64,000 nucleotides of DNA, taken from positions 4,141,072 through 4,205,071 of the forward strand of contig CM026566.1 in NCBI GenBank assembly GCA_015143295.1, in the 5' to 3' direction. Made by a program: the position numbers and the translations under genes. Shown in pieces: positions 46,014 through 57,927 of this stretch (position 1 is its first letter; each line of letters starts with the position of its first letter). The notes beneath the pieces are model-generated. The model had not been told where the DNA came from. It did no database searches and saw only the letters and a list, made by a program, of their open reading frames with translations. The stretch is from Tetracentron sinense. Its lineage: Eukaryota > Streptophyta > Magnoliopsida > Trochodendrales > Trochodendraceae.

Positions 46014-48820
46014 TGTCACGACCCGACTTAAACTTAGCATTTCACTAATGAAATGTAAGAGTAATCCGTCTGTGAGATCCTTTTTCTCTTATAATGCGGA
46101 AGCATAAAATACCAAGGGAATTAAAATTTTTGAACCCTTCTTCTCTTTCCATATGCAATAGCCATCATAACCATGTCCAAAATTAAAGTTAGGTTTACAT
46201 AACCAGTTTAATTACATCCAAATAGACATATAACAAAATATAACATCAAAATCAAAAGCAACTCCGCCCTTCTACGAACGTCACTTTCAAGTTGTTCTTT
46301 TACTATTCATCTGGAGACATAAAATGTCAGTGAGCTATGAAGCCCAATAAGAATATTCAATAATATCATGCTAAATGACAAGTTAGAATAAGCATAACAA
46401 TATAGGATATATTATTAAGACTTTTAATATTACTTCCAGTATGTCTTTTCAAGATCTTTTATCAGGATCCAGTTTATCTTAAATCTTGCCTCTCAAGATG
46501 ATCCCTGAAAGGTACACCTCTTTAGACTCATTCCGTCTTGGAGTTTGACCCCTCATGAAGTATTTCATTCCATCTTGGTGTCATCATTACTCCTCATGAA
46601 GTATTGTTGAACGGCCTTCCTTTACCATACCACTACCTTGAGGCTCTTTTTAAGATAAACAATTTTTATCTTTTTATTATTTTCCGACTTATCTTAGCCC
46701 TACCTCTCAAGATGATCATTGAAAGGTACACCTCTTTAGACTCATTCCGTCTTGGAGTTTGACCCCTCATGAAGTATTTCATTCCGTCTCGGAGTCATCT
46801 TTAACCCCTCATGAAATATTGTCGAACGGCCTTCATTTACCTTGCCACTATCTTGAGGCCTTTATAAGATAAGAGTATTATCTTTTCCTTGCCTTCTCAT
46901 TAAGACATTATACGATAATATTTCATATACATCATAACATTATGATTATATAATTTTGATTCTTGATTATACTAAGAATCGTTACTTTTCATACTTTAAT
47001 TACATTCATTTCTTTATCATATTTCCTGAATGTAATATAGCACAATTATCATAGTATCATCACTTTAATGCATTAATATTGCATTATTCTTACTATTTTC
47101 CCAGCATTAGTAATATTATACTATTTTCCAATATTTCAATATAGTAATATTATACTATTTTCCAGCATTTCATAATACTATCATACTATTTTCCAGCATT
47201 TCAATATAGAAATATTATACTATTATCCAAAATATAATAGAATATACATTACTTAATCATAACCTTCATTCTAAAATATCACTTAGAATGATATCACCGA
47301 ATATCACTGACATAATTCATCTTATTTCGAAAATAATTGCCTTTACTACTAACCTTTATTCTAAAATGCGATTTAGAATGATACTATCAAATATCACTTA
47401 CACTTTTTAACGAAACCGAAGTAGGGTTTGGTACAATCCCTTTCTTCTTTTCTTTCTTTCTTTCTTCTTCTTTTTCTCCTTTCTTTCTTTCTTACTTCTT
47501 TCCTTCTTTTTTCTTCTTTCCTTCTTTCTCTACTTCCTCAAAGCTTGAGCGCCACAATGAATAAGCACAATAGTGGGCGTGTGGGGTCTCTAGTTTCTCT
47601 AGAGTTTATCACAAATGGATGGGCATCAAGGAGTGGGCGTGTGGTCCCTATATAGGCCAAGGGTTTGGCCCCTATTAATTCTAGGTTCATCTACTTATTA
47701 CTCTTGATTCATGAATTCCATGATTCATGAATTACCTTAATTAGATTCATAACCCTTGTTTAGGATCCCTAATCCTTAATACATGAATATCTTAAATACA
47801 AGCATTTCCTTAACTCTAGTTGGATACATGTATTTCTTACATGTTACTTTATTTTCCAGTATTATTTTAACTAAGGTAAACATTTTAACCCATGGTCTAA
47901 TCATCATGTGTATATATTCTATTTCAGCATTTGCTATAGTAATCACATAACTCATGGTTCACCATGGTTGGGCGTGTACATCTCCCTATCCCAAAAATGT
48001 GTCTCTTTAATTAAAAATCTAGATTTTAGATACATTCTTTAGACTACCATACATGCACAACCATTAATATGGTTCATGTTGTTAATATTAATTACACCAA
48101 GAGTTAACTTCTTGGTTAAGTTAATTCTTAAACTTAACCAAAAGTGGGCGTGTGCAATGTGTAAGACCCAAGGGTTAATGTCCTAAGTTCCTAACCTATA
48201 CCCCATGGTTTACTTAACTTGGGTCATATCCACAATGGGCGTGAGCTTTGGTTCTTCCCCCTTTTATCATCTTGATCCATGCTTATTTTAATGGAGATGT
48301 CATATGGCATTTGTCCTCTATACTCCAATCTTGACCGTCCATGCTTTGGATGGTGGAGATCATTCCACTTGTCAACATGATATTCTTTAATCCATTATTG
48401 GCTTTATGATTAACTTATCATAGTTATTGACTAACCATAGTTAATCTGGACTCCATTTATATAGTGTTGACATGTGGCACTAGATACCTCAGATTAAATT
48501 TGTCCACTCATCTAATAGATGATAATGTGTGGTGAATAATGCCTCTAACTCATGATCAATTTACTAGCTTTGTCATTGATTCACTCTTAATCATTTGATT
48601 AATTCCTCTAGGATATTGTCACATGGCACTGCCACATGGCATGATCTCAGTCATTGCCTTCTTATATACATGTATTAATTTGAGCTTATACATCGTATAT
48701 AACCCTTATACTATAAGCAATATAATTTATATGCTTAAATGGTAATAGGGATTACTCAATATTCAATCATTTATTGAATATATATAATATTTTTATGTTA
48801 AAAATATTCAGGTCGTCACA
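46014..48820 (-). repeat. LTR of D/J family in inverted orientation beside element J
   Basis: 2807 bp, TGTCACGACCCG at 46014 to GGTCGTCACA at 48820. TATA box on minus at 47646-47654, pyrimidine tract 47430-47535, two 185-bp-type units at 46480-46880. The flanks TTTGA and TTTTT do not form a clean target duplication. It directly precedes a truncated plus-strand LTR of the same family. Confidence 0.85.
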
Positions 48821-48827
48821 TTTTTTT

Positions 48828-49048
48828 GTTATATGTTCATTTGGATGTAATTAAACTGGTTATGTAACCCTTAACTTTAATTTTGGACATGGTTATGATT
48901 GCTATTGCGGATGGAAAGAGAAGAAGGGTTTAAAATTTTAATCCCCTTGGTATTTTACGCTTCCGCATTATAAGAGAAAAATGATCTCACGGACGGATTA
49001 CTCTTATATTTCATTAGTGAAATGTTAAGTTTAAGTCGGGTCGTGACA
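48828..49048 (+). repeat. Element J truncated 5' LTR
   Basis: Last about 220 bases of a D/J-family LTR in plus orientation, reverse-complementary to about 46014-46238, ending GGGTCGTGACA. Separated from the inverted LTR by a T tract. Confidence 0.88.
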
Positions 49049-49174
49049 GTTGGTATCAAAGCGAGGCAATTCCCATCATAACATGTCCTTAGGTATAAAA
49101 CTTAGTTTTATACATTGAAAAATAAATGATTTGTTTTGAACCTTAATGATCTTAAGGTGTTTGTTTTATAGGAA

Positions 49175-49640
49175 GATGGTCACCTGAAGCAAACCGCCAG
49201 GAAAAGTTTCACGAGGCCATGGATTGTCCATCCACCTCCTGAACCATCGGTTCCAAAGAGAATGACGGCTCGAGAATACCGTGCATCTCTAGTAGTACCT
49301 CCACCATGGGAGGCTACTCATGTGGTTCAACCACCACAAGAGCCATTAAGGGCCATACCCTACAGGTAGTTCCTCCACCTCCTGTTTATATTCAGGTTGA
49401 CTCATCAGAAAGTAAAGATAATGAAGAGGAAGATCCTTCCGAAGATAGTCCAAGATGAGGAGTTTTCTGAAAGGGAAATTAGTATTGATTCCCCTATTTG
49501 AATGATAGTATGGATTCAAACGAATATATCTCGGAAGATGAGGTGACGAGTAAGCCCTTAAGAGATGAGGACTTATTATAAGAGAGTTTTGCAGATAACT
49601 CTAAAGAATTTAGTTTGGTATCTAGGAAAACCATCTAGAG
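49175..49640 (+). pseudogene. Decayed pre-gag ORF in J leader
   Basis: Open stretches with MTAREYRASLVVPPPWEATH (49262-49369), an acidic SSESKDNEEEDPSED segment in another frame, and MDSNEYISEDEVTSK near 49508. The last matches the D1 leader. The frame is broken; protein unknown. Confidence 0.4.
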
Positions 49641-49789
49641 CCTAGAGCCTTCTACTTATATGTTTGAATTAATATTGCTTGTTGAAATTTCTTTTAAATG
49701 AATGAATGATTTTATGAGTTTGCTGAAGTTTTTGCTTTAGTGTTAGTATTTTCAAGTTAGTTAATTACTATTGTTTTAAATAAGAAAGC

Positions 49790-50754
49790 ATGCCGCCTAG
49801 GAAAGCCCCCAACAATGACACCTTAGCTGGAGCCTTTGAAGCCATAACAGCCCTAGCAAACCTGATACAACAACAGCAAAACCTGAATAATGCTCTTGTT
49901 GTACCACCCTTGAACCAAAGAAATGGAAACCTGTTAGAGCAATTCAAGAGATTGAGGCCGCCAACATTTTCTGGTTCTACTAATCCCTTAGTTGCTGAAA
50001 AATGGATTCGAGGTATTGAGATGCTTTTTAGGGTAATGGCCTGTGTTGAGGAAAATAAGACCGAGCTAGTCGTGTTTGTGTTAGAAGGAGAGGCTGAACA
50101 CTGGTGGATAACAGTTGAGAGAACCATCCCAGAGAACCTTAGGCCTATTCCATGGGTAAGATTTACTGAATTATTTTATGAAAAATATTTTTCATCTGCT
50201 AGAGAAGAGAAAAAGAAATCGAATTTCTTCAACTCACACAAGGGAGTCTAACTGTGAGTGAGTATGAACAAAAATTTAATGAACTTTCGAGATGCACCAC
50301 AATTGGTGGAAGATGATCAATGGAGGATTGATAAGTTTGAAGATTGCATTCGAGGACAGTAGCAGTTCAGTCGCATTTACGTTGTTACGATATTTTTAGA
50401 TATCGGGCGTTTGCCCGATTAAAGAGTTAATGAGGCGTTTCAAAAGTCTAGTTTTGACAAAGAAAGAAACAATCGGAAAGATTTGGAGCAAGAACCAATC
50501 AGGCAATTGGGATAAAGAAATCATTTGGGAGAACAGAACCCAGAAAAGAAAAGTTTGAAGATAATAATCAAAAGAGGATAAGGGAGTACCCACCCTGTTG
50601 ATCGTTGCGGTATGGGTCCCAATCTGAAATTGTCGAGCAATACCTGGAGCATTTTTTAGTGTGGCAAAGATGGGACCTGTCCAGAAAATTGTCCAGAATT
50701 ACCAGAATTGATTGATGGAGGCAACGGTCTCGGGTTCTTCGCTATTACTTACTC
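49790..50754 (+). pseudogene. gag: Element J gag (frameshifted, cut by gap)
   Basis: ATG at 49790 (MPPRKAPNNDTLAG), capsid-like FKRLRPPTF, LEGEAEHWW and ELFYEKYF in frame to about 50205, then a frame change. TVSEYEQKFNELSR and later knuckle-region traces (50590-50720) follow with many small indels. Damage thickens toward the N gap. Confidence 0.82.
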
Positions 50755-50854
50755 NNNNNNNNNNNNNNNNNNNNNNNNNNNNNNNNNNNNNNNNNNNNNN
50801 NNNNNNNNNNNNNNNNNNNNNNNNNNNNNNNNNNNNNNNNNNNNNNNNNNNNNN
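50755..50854. other. Assembly gap of 100 N
   Basis: Exactly 100 N, the conventional placeholder for a gap of unknown size. J interior is on its left (plus), I pol on its right (minus). Confidence 0.99.
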
Positions 50855-52875
50855 ATCTGTATTGGTGGGACGCACAGCTTCCCTTGAGTGATAGCACCGA
50901 CTAGTGAGAGGAGAAGTCCTCACACCCTAGCAACTTCCTGTCCCGATAAGCCAACAATTCCGCATCCATGCTGGTATTCTGGGATCAAATCTATAATGTA
51001 CGGCCGAACCGTAAAATTTGCCAAGGTAGGGACCGCGGACAGAGTCATCACACTGTGTCCAGATTGCAAGTTTTAGTTAGCTTCCATTCTGGAACCAACA
51101 TGGGTGCGAACAACCCCGGAGGTCTTCTTGTTAAAGCATCAGCCCTACATTGCTACCCGGGTGGTATTGAATGGTACATCATAGTCTTTCAAAAATTCCA
51201 TCAACGCGTGCCTAGATTCAGCTACTTTGGAAAGAGATACTGAGGGGCCTCTTGTGATCAGTGAACACATAGAATAACACATAACGGTATGATGCCCAAA
51301 TCTTAAGTGCAAACACGACCGCAGCAAGGCCAAGCTGCGGGGAAATTCTCCTGCTCCTTTCAACGTCTGAGCATAGGCAATGAATTTCTTGGCTGCAGTG
51401 AGTACACACCCAAGGTCCAACGTGTGAGGCATAACTATACCACCTCATACCATAAGGTCCGGATGGCACAGTAAGGACAGGGGCTGTAGTAAGCTTCTTC
51501 AGTTCCGTGAAACTGATCTCGACTTATCACTCATACAAAACTTGGCGTTCTTCCTTGTCAGGTAAGTGAACGGTGCTGCAAGGCTAGAGAAACCCTCTAA
51601 ATTCCGATGTAGTAGCCTGCCATCCAAGAAAACTGCGTATCTCAGTAACACTCTTGGGCCTCGCCCAACTCATAAACTGCTTCCATCTTCCTCTGGATCT
51701 ACCGAGATATACCTAGTAATTCTGCAGAAACAACGTGGCCTAGGAATGCCACCTTTCCAACCAAAACTCACATTCCCTTTCCTTGCTAAGTTTGGCGGGG
51801 TATTAGCTTGGAGCTCTTAGCATTTTCAAAGCAAGGCGTCGCGTGTGTGATCTTCCCGTGTCTGGGAATAGACCAATATGTACATCAACAATTACAATCA
51901 CGCACCTATCAGATACCGGCCTCACCGGTTCATCAAGTCCATAAAGGCTGCCGGCGCGTTCGTGATCCAAAAGGCATCACCAAGAACTCGTAGTGTCCAT
52001 ACCGAGTCCTGAAAGCAGTTTTGGGAACATCTTCCGCCTTAATCTTTCACTGGGGATAGCCCGATCGAAGATCTATCTTTGAGAAAAATCTCGCTCCCTT
52101 CAACTGATCAAACAAGTCATCAATCCTAGGCAAGGGATACCTATTCTTTATAGTGACTTTGTTCAATTGCCTGTAATCGACGCACATCCGCATCGAGCCA
52201 TCTTTCTTCTTAACAAACAACACCAGGGCCCCCACAGTGAGACACTGGTCGAATGAAGCCAAGGCCTTGCAATTCCTCCAACTGAGTCTTCAACTCCTTG
52301 AGTTCAATAGGGGCCATTCTATATGGAGCTCTGAAAACAGGAGCTGTGCCTGGTGCAAGCTCGATCACAAAATCAATCTCTCTGTCTGGAGGCAATCCTG
52401 GCAACTCCTCTGGAAATATATCCAGGAACTCACTCACAACCGGAATAGTCGATGAGTCCTTTGCCTCGGGGTTAGCTAAGCTCAACGCCGCAAAACGAGC
52501 AATATATCTACTTTTCAACCCGCGAAAGTGGAATGGTTTTCCTTCTACTGGCTTGAAGAGTACCATTTCTCAAAGCAAGTTACATGCCCATGATGTGCTG
52601 CTAACCAATCCATTCCCAATATAACAATCAAAGTCTTGGAATCCAAGGACGATGAGATCAACCGCCAACTCGTGGCTTCCCAACTTGGACCACACTATTT
52701 CTATACACTTTATCTGCCAATACTGTTTTGCCGAGAGGAGTCGAAATGGCTAACTCCGGTTCTAGCTGACTTAGCTCCACAGAAAAGCCTTCTGAAAAAC
52801 TCGGCGAGACAAACGAATGAGTAGACCCGGTATTCAATCAACACTCGAGCCAAATACTCATTGACTAGTAGGGTT
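50855..52875 (-). pseudogene. pol: Element I pol (frameshifted, cut by gap)
   Basis: On minus from 52875: protease region, linker with [16 protein letters not shown] (52210-52566), RT fingers with [13 protein letters not shown] (52047-52262), RT palm and RNase H in scrambled frames (51145-51900), and integrase N-terminal traces to the gap. It matches H closely at the DNA level but has a small indel every few tens of bases in 50855-52050, more than in its gag. That pattern fits sequencing error near a gap as well as decay. Confidence 0.82.
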
Positions 52876-53021
52876 CTTGAAATTTTAGCTAGTTACGTCA
52901 ATTCAAGCATCAACAGCATATACTCATAGGTGTATATATATATATAGCATACCAAGTACGTGCACATGGAATAAAACATAACCTAACAATCACGAATAAA
53001 GAAAATAACTCTAACGCGTAC
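52876..53021 (-). other. Gag-pol intron of element I (acceptor damaged)
   Basis: Donor GCAAG/GTACGC intact on minus at 53020-53021. The acceptor reads TTTCAAGAACC where H has TTTCAGGAACC, which would break the frame. About 146 bp. Confidence 0.6.
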
Positions 53022-54267
53022 CTTGCACCACATCGTCAGATGCAAGTGCATCACCCTCTGTCAAGGCAAAAAACTCGCCCCTGGTTCGCCTGGCGAGACT
53101 GAGGTGTAGACCGGGTAGTCTGAGATGACGCCTGATATGATCCTGCTGGGCGTGCTGGTGGACTAATCCCCTGAGACTGGCCTGGTAAATGCCGACTGGG
53201 GCAATCCCTGATCATATGGCCTTGGTGACCACAATGAAACATCCACCCGATGCTCTTCGGCAATCTCCTGTCGGGTGCCTTCGGCCGCATGAAGTGCAGA
53301 CCTCGTATGTATAAGTCGGAGGGGCCGGAAGAGGAGCATACCTCATCGTCTGAGGTGCAACAGGCCGTGGGCTGGAAGGGCCTGAGGTGGCGGTGCCTGA
53401 GGCACATACTGCCGGGAGCTGGAGGCGCATAGGATGGCCTCATCGGTGGTGCTGGCCACGCATACTGATAAGGACCGGTACGAGCCCGCCTCTCTAGAGG
53501 TGCTGAACTACTGGATTGGCCTCTCGCCAACTCCCTCTTCTTGGACACTATCTCTGAATTGGCCTCGACCAATAAGGCCTTATCTACTACCTCAGGGTAG
53601 GTAGCATGTCTGAAGACCGAAACCTTCTCCATGATACATCTTTGAGCCCTTGCTCAAACCTTCTTGCCTTCATTGCCTCGGTAGCCACCATGTGAGGCGC
53701 AAATCTAGAGAGCTCCGAGAACTTAGCTTCATATTGTGCTACTGACATCGAACCTTGCTCAAGGTTGATGAATTCTCTCTCTTTCCTTTCCCGTGCTCCG
53801 ATCGGAAAGTACTTCTTATAAAAAGTGTCCCTGAACTCATCCCAAGTCCAAGGTTGACCCTGCATGGTCAAATCTCGCGTCCTCAATGCGGACAACCACC
53901 AATGGTGGGCTTCACCTTCTAACATGAAAACTGCCCATGCTACTCTATCCTCCTCTGTAGGTGAGAGGACCGCAAAGATCTTCTCCATCTGGAGGATCCA
54001 TGCCTCCGCAGCAAGAGGGTCCACACTCCCATGGAAGGATGGAGGCCTCAATCTCCTGAATGCCTCAACTCCAGTGGCACGATGTACGGGAGCTGCGGGC
54101 AGTGGAGTAGGTGCCGCTGATGCCGGTATAGCCTGCCGAGCCGCCAGTATGGCGAGTGTCTCAGCAATAGAGCCTAAGACCTGAGAGAGGTCCGACTGCT
54201 CATCCTTATCCCGTGAAGAAGAGGAAGCTCTGGTATGTGGTCCACGACCCCGTGTGTTCCGTCTCAT
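53022..54267 (-). pseudogene. gag: Element I gag (frameshifted)
   Basis: Starts MRRNTRGRG at 54267 and is open to about 53590 through [18 protein letters not shown] and ELSRFAPHM. After a one-base frame change it continues at 53051-53632, with a second shift in the Pro-rich linker. The knuckle motif [12 protein letters not shown] is near 53220. Very close to H gag. Confidence 0.88.
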
Positions 54268-54605
54268 GACTAAAGTCCTGAGAATAATAACACCACATGA
54301 GTCTACCTTGAAACCACAGTTTATTTCAATGCCATTTCACAATAACTCAATTTGTATTAGTTGTATAATACTAATATACATCACATCGAGTCATCAGAGT
54401 ATTCATCACATTATACTTATACTTTAGTGTTCTAGCGTACCTAGGACCCGTACTTGGTTAAAGCAACCATTTTGACTAAGACTAAAGTTTAGTCTTACAC
54501 TTGGATAAAGACTCTCTTCCGACTTACTTTCTGCCTAACTTGTTTCCTAACATATGCTCTTGTCAAGCCGTGGTATAAGATTCTAAGTGACCCTAGAGAC
54601 CTAAA
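54268..54605 (-). other. Element I leader
   Basis: Untranslated region between primer site and gag; aligns with the leaders of H and L. Confidence 0.75.
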
Positions 54606-54623
54606 GCCTAAGCTCTGATACCA
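54606..54623 (-). other. Primer-binding site of element I
   Basis: Minus strand TGGTATCAGAGCTTAGGC, four bases from the LTR edge at 54628; identical to that of L. Confidence 0.93.
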
Positions 54624-54926
54624 CTTCTGTCGCGACCCAAAACCCACCCTAGGAGTTAGAGTGAACTTTGGACGACTAATCATGGCTTACATGACTTGCT
54701 TGACAAACCAACCTGTAAAAACCCACAGAGAATATACAATAGGGGACATCATAGCGGAAACATAACCATAAAGCACAGCGGAAGTCTACCAAACTTCTAT
54801 GTATATGCATACGCAAATCCAAGTTATACAAAAAGTAATCGAAAGAAAGTGCGGACATGCCCGCCAAAATACACAAATCTGACTCTCATCTCACCCACAG
54901 CTAATTCACTCAGAATCTACAACCAC

Positions 54927-55046
54927 CTAATGGTAACCCTCTACTGGAGGTTCCTCCAAAGGTTCCTCGGCGTACTCCTCCTCCACCCAAGGGCTCGGAG
55001 CACAGATATCAAATGGAGCAGCTGCTCCGCCATCACCTGCCGACAT
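54927..55046 (-). CDS. LTR micro-ORF, PWVEEEY family (I), 39 aa
   Basis: ATGTCGGCAGGT start, PFDICAPSPW then VEEEYAEEP and EEPPVEGYH, stop TAG. Several synonymous differences from H and L. Confidence 0.5.
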   Translation of the reverse strand: MSAGDGGAAAPFDICAPSPWVEEEYAEEPLEEPPVEGYH

Positions 55047-56439
55047 AAGAAGTACGGCTGAGCATGGAATACTCAGCGGGTACTAAGCACTAACCAACAG
55101 TCATAGCATACGGATAGCATACACAAAGCAGGAACAATTCATATATGTTAGAAGGAAACAATTCATATCATACAAGGAAGCAAAGCAATTATAATCATGC
55201 TTGTATTTCGTAGAAAGCGGATGAAACCTCTTGAAAACATCGTGCACTTGACTTGACTTGAAATATCTTTTCGTACTTGAAAGCTTGTCGTGTTTGTCTT
55301 GCTTGATTCTTGTATATTGTGTCATGTCATGCATGTCATGCGTGCTTGCTTGTGATCATGTAACTTGTGAGATGCACTTGTGAGATGTCTTGAGAGGGAA
55401 GGGAGACCCTTCTTTATGCAATGCACTTGCGAGGGAAGGGAGACCCTTCTTTATGATATGTATGTACTTGCGAGGGAAGGGAGGCCCTTCTTCATGATAT
55501 GCACTTGTGAGTGAGGGGAGACCCCTCGTGGAATGTTGGTTCTTGTTTTCTTGTGAAAAGCGAGGCAAAACATATCGTAGGATATGTCCCACCTCTAACC
55601 ATGTTCTTGAAAACCTCGATAAATCATGTCATGCATGCCGTGCTCGTGAGAAACCGTGTACATACTTGCATTCAAATTTAAAGATGACAATTGGGTAATT
55701 TCACAACACATATAACATCAATGATTGAGCAATGTAATATTCATGACATTTAGGGAAAGCAGGAAACACACTATCATAGGCCCTAGCAATATTCATAATT
55801 TATTAGGCATGCATTTCTGAATTTACAACTCACTGTATTCACCTTGGCATTTCATCAAACATGGTGTGTTCATTATGGATTTACCCTACAACATGCTTTT
55901 CTAGGTGGGTTTTACTCAAATCATACATGTATGTTCATTATTTGGAACAATGCCCTTCCCCATTTATTCATCACACAAAACCATTGGCATCTAGTCGCCC
56001 ATTCCATCTCCATTCACCATTCACGACCATCCATCTCATAATACATGTGTAAATAAAGAAAATAAAGAGAAATGAAGGGGAAAGAAGAACTATAACTAGG
56101 AGGGTAGCAAGAAGTAACGACCTTGAAGAGATGAGGAAGAAATCCCTCTTCTAAACGACTGTAAGTTGCTGTCCTAGCTTGGAACACGAGCTTCGCACGA
56201 GCTTGGGCCGAGATCTTGAAGAAAACCGGACTGGGAGTGATCTAGGGTCTCAAAACCCTTTGATTTCTCTCCAAACTGGAAACCCTAGGTTTAGGAATCG
56301 CCTTCTCCTCTCTTCTTATCTCCCAATCTCTCTAAGTGTCGAATGATGCCCTAAAGGTTCGGGTTAAACTCTTAAGGTAAGAGTGAACCGACCAAAAGAC
56401 CAAAATACCCTTACTGAATTTCTGTAAAAACACGAGTGC

Positions 56440-56670
56440 CGAACTCGTTGTGCTGTGAACAGTGCCAACTCGTTGTGCTGTGAACAGTGCCAACTCGTTG
56501 TGCTGTGAATAGCACCAACTCGTTGTGCTGTGAACAGTGCCAACTCGTTGTGCTGTGAATAGCACCAACTCGTTGTGCTGTGAATAGCACCAACTCGTTG
56601 TGCTGTGAACAGTGCCAACTCGTTGTGCTGTGAATAGCACCAACTCGTTGTGCTGTGAACAGTGTTGAAC
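56440..56670. repeat. 25-bp minisatellite in I LTR U3
   Basis: Nine or ten 25-bp units of CTCGTTGTGCTGTGAATAGC or ...GAACAGTGCC type. Same place as the H and L arrays but with a divergent unit. Open in all three minus frames, not coding. Confidence 0.9.
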
Positions 56671-57133
56671 ACGTTGTGTTGTGAAAGGGTGCCGAACCCG
56701 TTGTCACGTTATGTCGTGCATAGTGCTGAGCTCGTAGTCCGTTGTCTTATGTACAACGTGCCCGTTGTGCTGTACAACGTACCCGTTGTGAGCTGTACAA
56801 TGGATGCACAACGTATACGTTATCAGAGTACGTTGTCTGTGCTACGTTATCAGAGTACGACGTCAGAGCACGACCTTAGTGCCTTCCGCGCTACGTCCTT
56901 AGTGAATAACCGAGCTACGATTGCCTACAGGTCCAGACTGTTTTGGCCATATCTTTTGACTCGTTCGTCCGATTTTGATGATTCAACTTGCGTTGGGCTC
57001 GTACTTCGAAAAGGAACATTTCTGACATTTTGAAATTTCCAATTTCTTCCTTATTTATTAATTACACCTCTTTAAAGGCAAAATGACAACGAGAATGTCA
57101 TGCCTTAACTGTGAAAAGGTCAGGGGCTCTACA

Positions 57134-57927
57134 AGAAAATTTTAAAAAATCAAATTAAATTTAAATAATATCAACGAGTTATAAGAACTAAATAAAAAGT
57201 CATGGGAATCGACTCAAAAACAAAGTAACAAACAAAATTACAATTACATAATAAATTAAAACATGAATAACTAATAAACGATACATATTACCCGTTTTGT
57301 ATCAGTATAAATATCGTATAGGGGATTACCGATACCTATACGTATCCCCCGTTTCGTATCGGTTTCGGTGATTTTTATTTCCATGCTGATCATAGGAGAG
57401 AGACCTCTTTTCTTCATCTCATTGCGTTAATGTTCATAGATATCTCTTCGTTTCAATTTAATTGATGGAACACTTCAAACTTCACATGGTGTGTAGGCTA
57501 TCCCCAAACACAGGTTGGTTGGTGTGTTGTTCCATCAAAATTTTTAATTATCTCTTATAACTTTAAATTTTATTGAAAATTAATTGTTTTTTATCTTTTC
57601 CTTTGTCCATGTCTCTGTGTTGGACATAGCTGAACCTTATTGGATAATATTTCTTTACAACATGTGTTTGTAGATGAGCTGAAATGGGTTCATTTGTATC
57701 CACTAATTCATTATTTGGTGCTTATTTTTACAAGTCATAGTATGCAGTTTAAATTTTGTAAGTAGATATAACTTTCAACCTCTAGATTAAAACACATTTT
57801 TAGAGTAGTCCCCACTATACCTTTTATAAAATTTCTAATTTTCACAAATTTGCTTACGCATATAGTAAATAATAAATTATTATATAAATCAATTATAGCA
57901 TTGGTATTCTCACATACACTAGTGGTA
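57134..57927. other. AT-rich intergenic sequence
   Basis: No ORF, repeat or RNA recognised. A short stretch near 57290-57370 repeats CGTATC/GATACC motifs. Confidence 0.6.

Larger units (their letters stand above)
49049..50754 (+). mobile_element. Element J interior (5' part), ends at assembly gap
   Basis: Primer site TGGTATCAAAGCGAGG at about 49052, leader with a decayed pre-gag ORF, then gag. The 3' part is lost in the gap. Same family as D1. Confidence 0.85.
54628..57133 (-). repeat. Element I 5' LTR
   Basis: 2506 bp. On plus it runs TGTCGCGACCC to GGGGCTCTACA. Hairpin repeats 55375-55540, stem-loop 55057-55077, micro-ORF, minisatellite 56440-56670 of 25-bp units on CTCGTTGTGCTGTGAACAGT. 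Followed by AT-rich sequence starting AGAAA. Confidence 0.92.
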
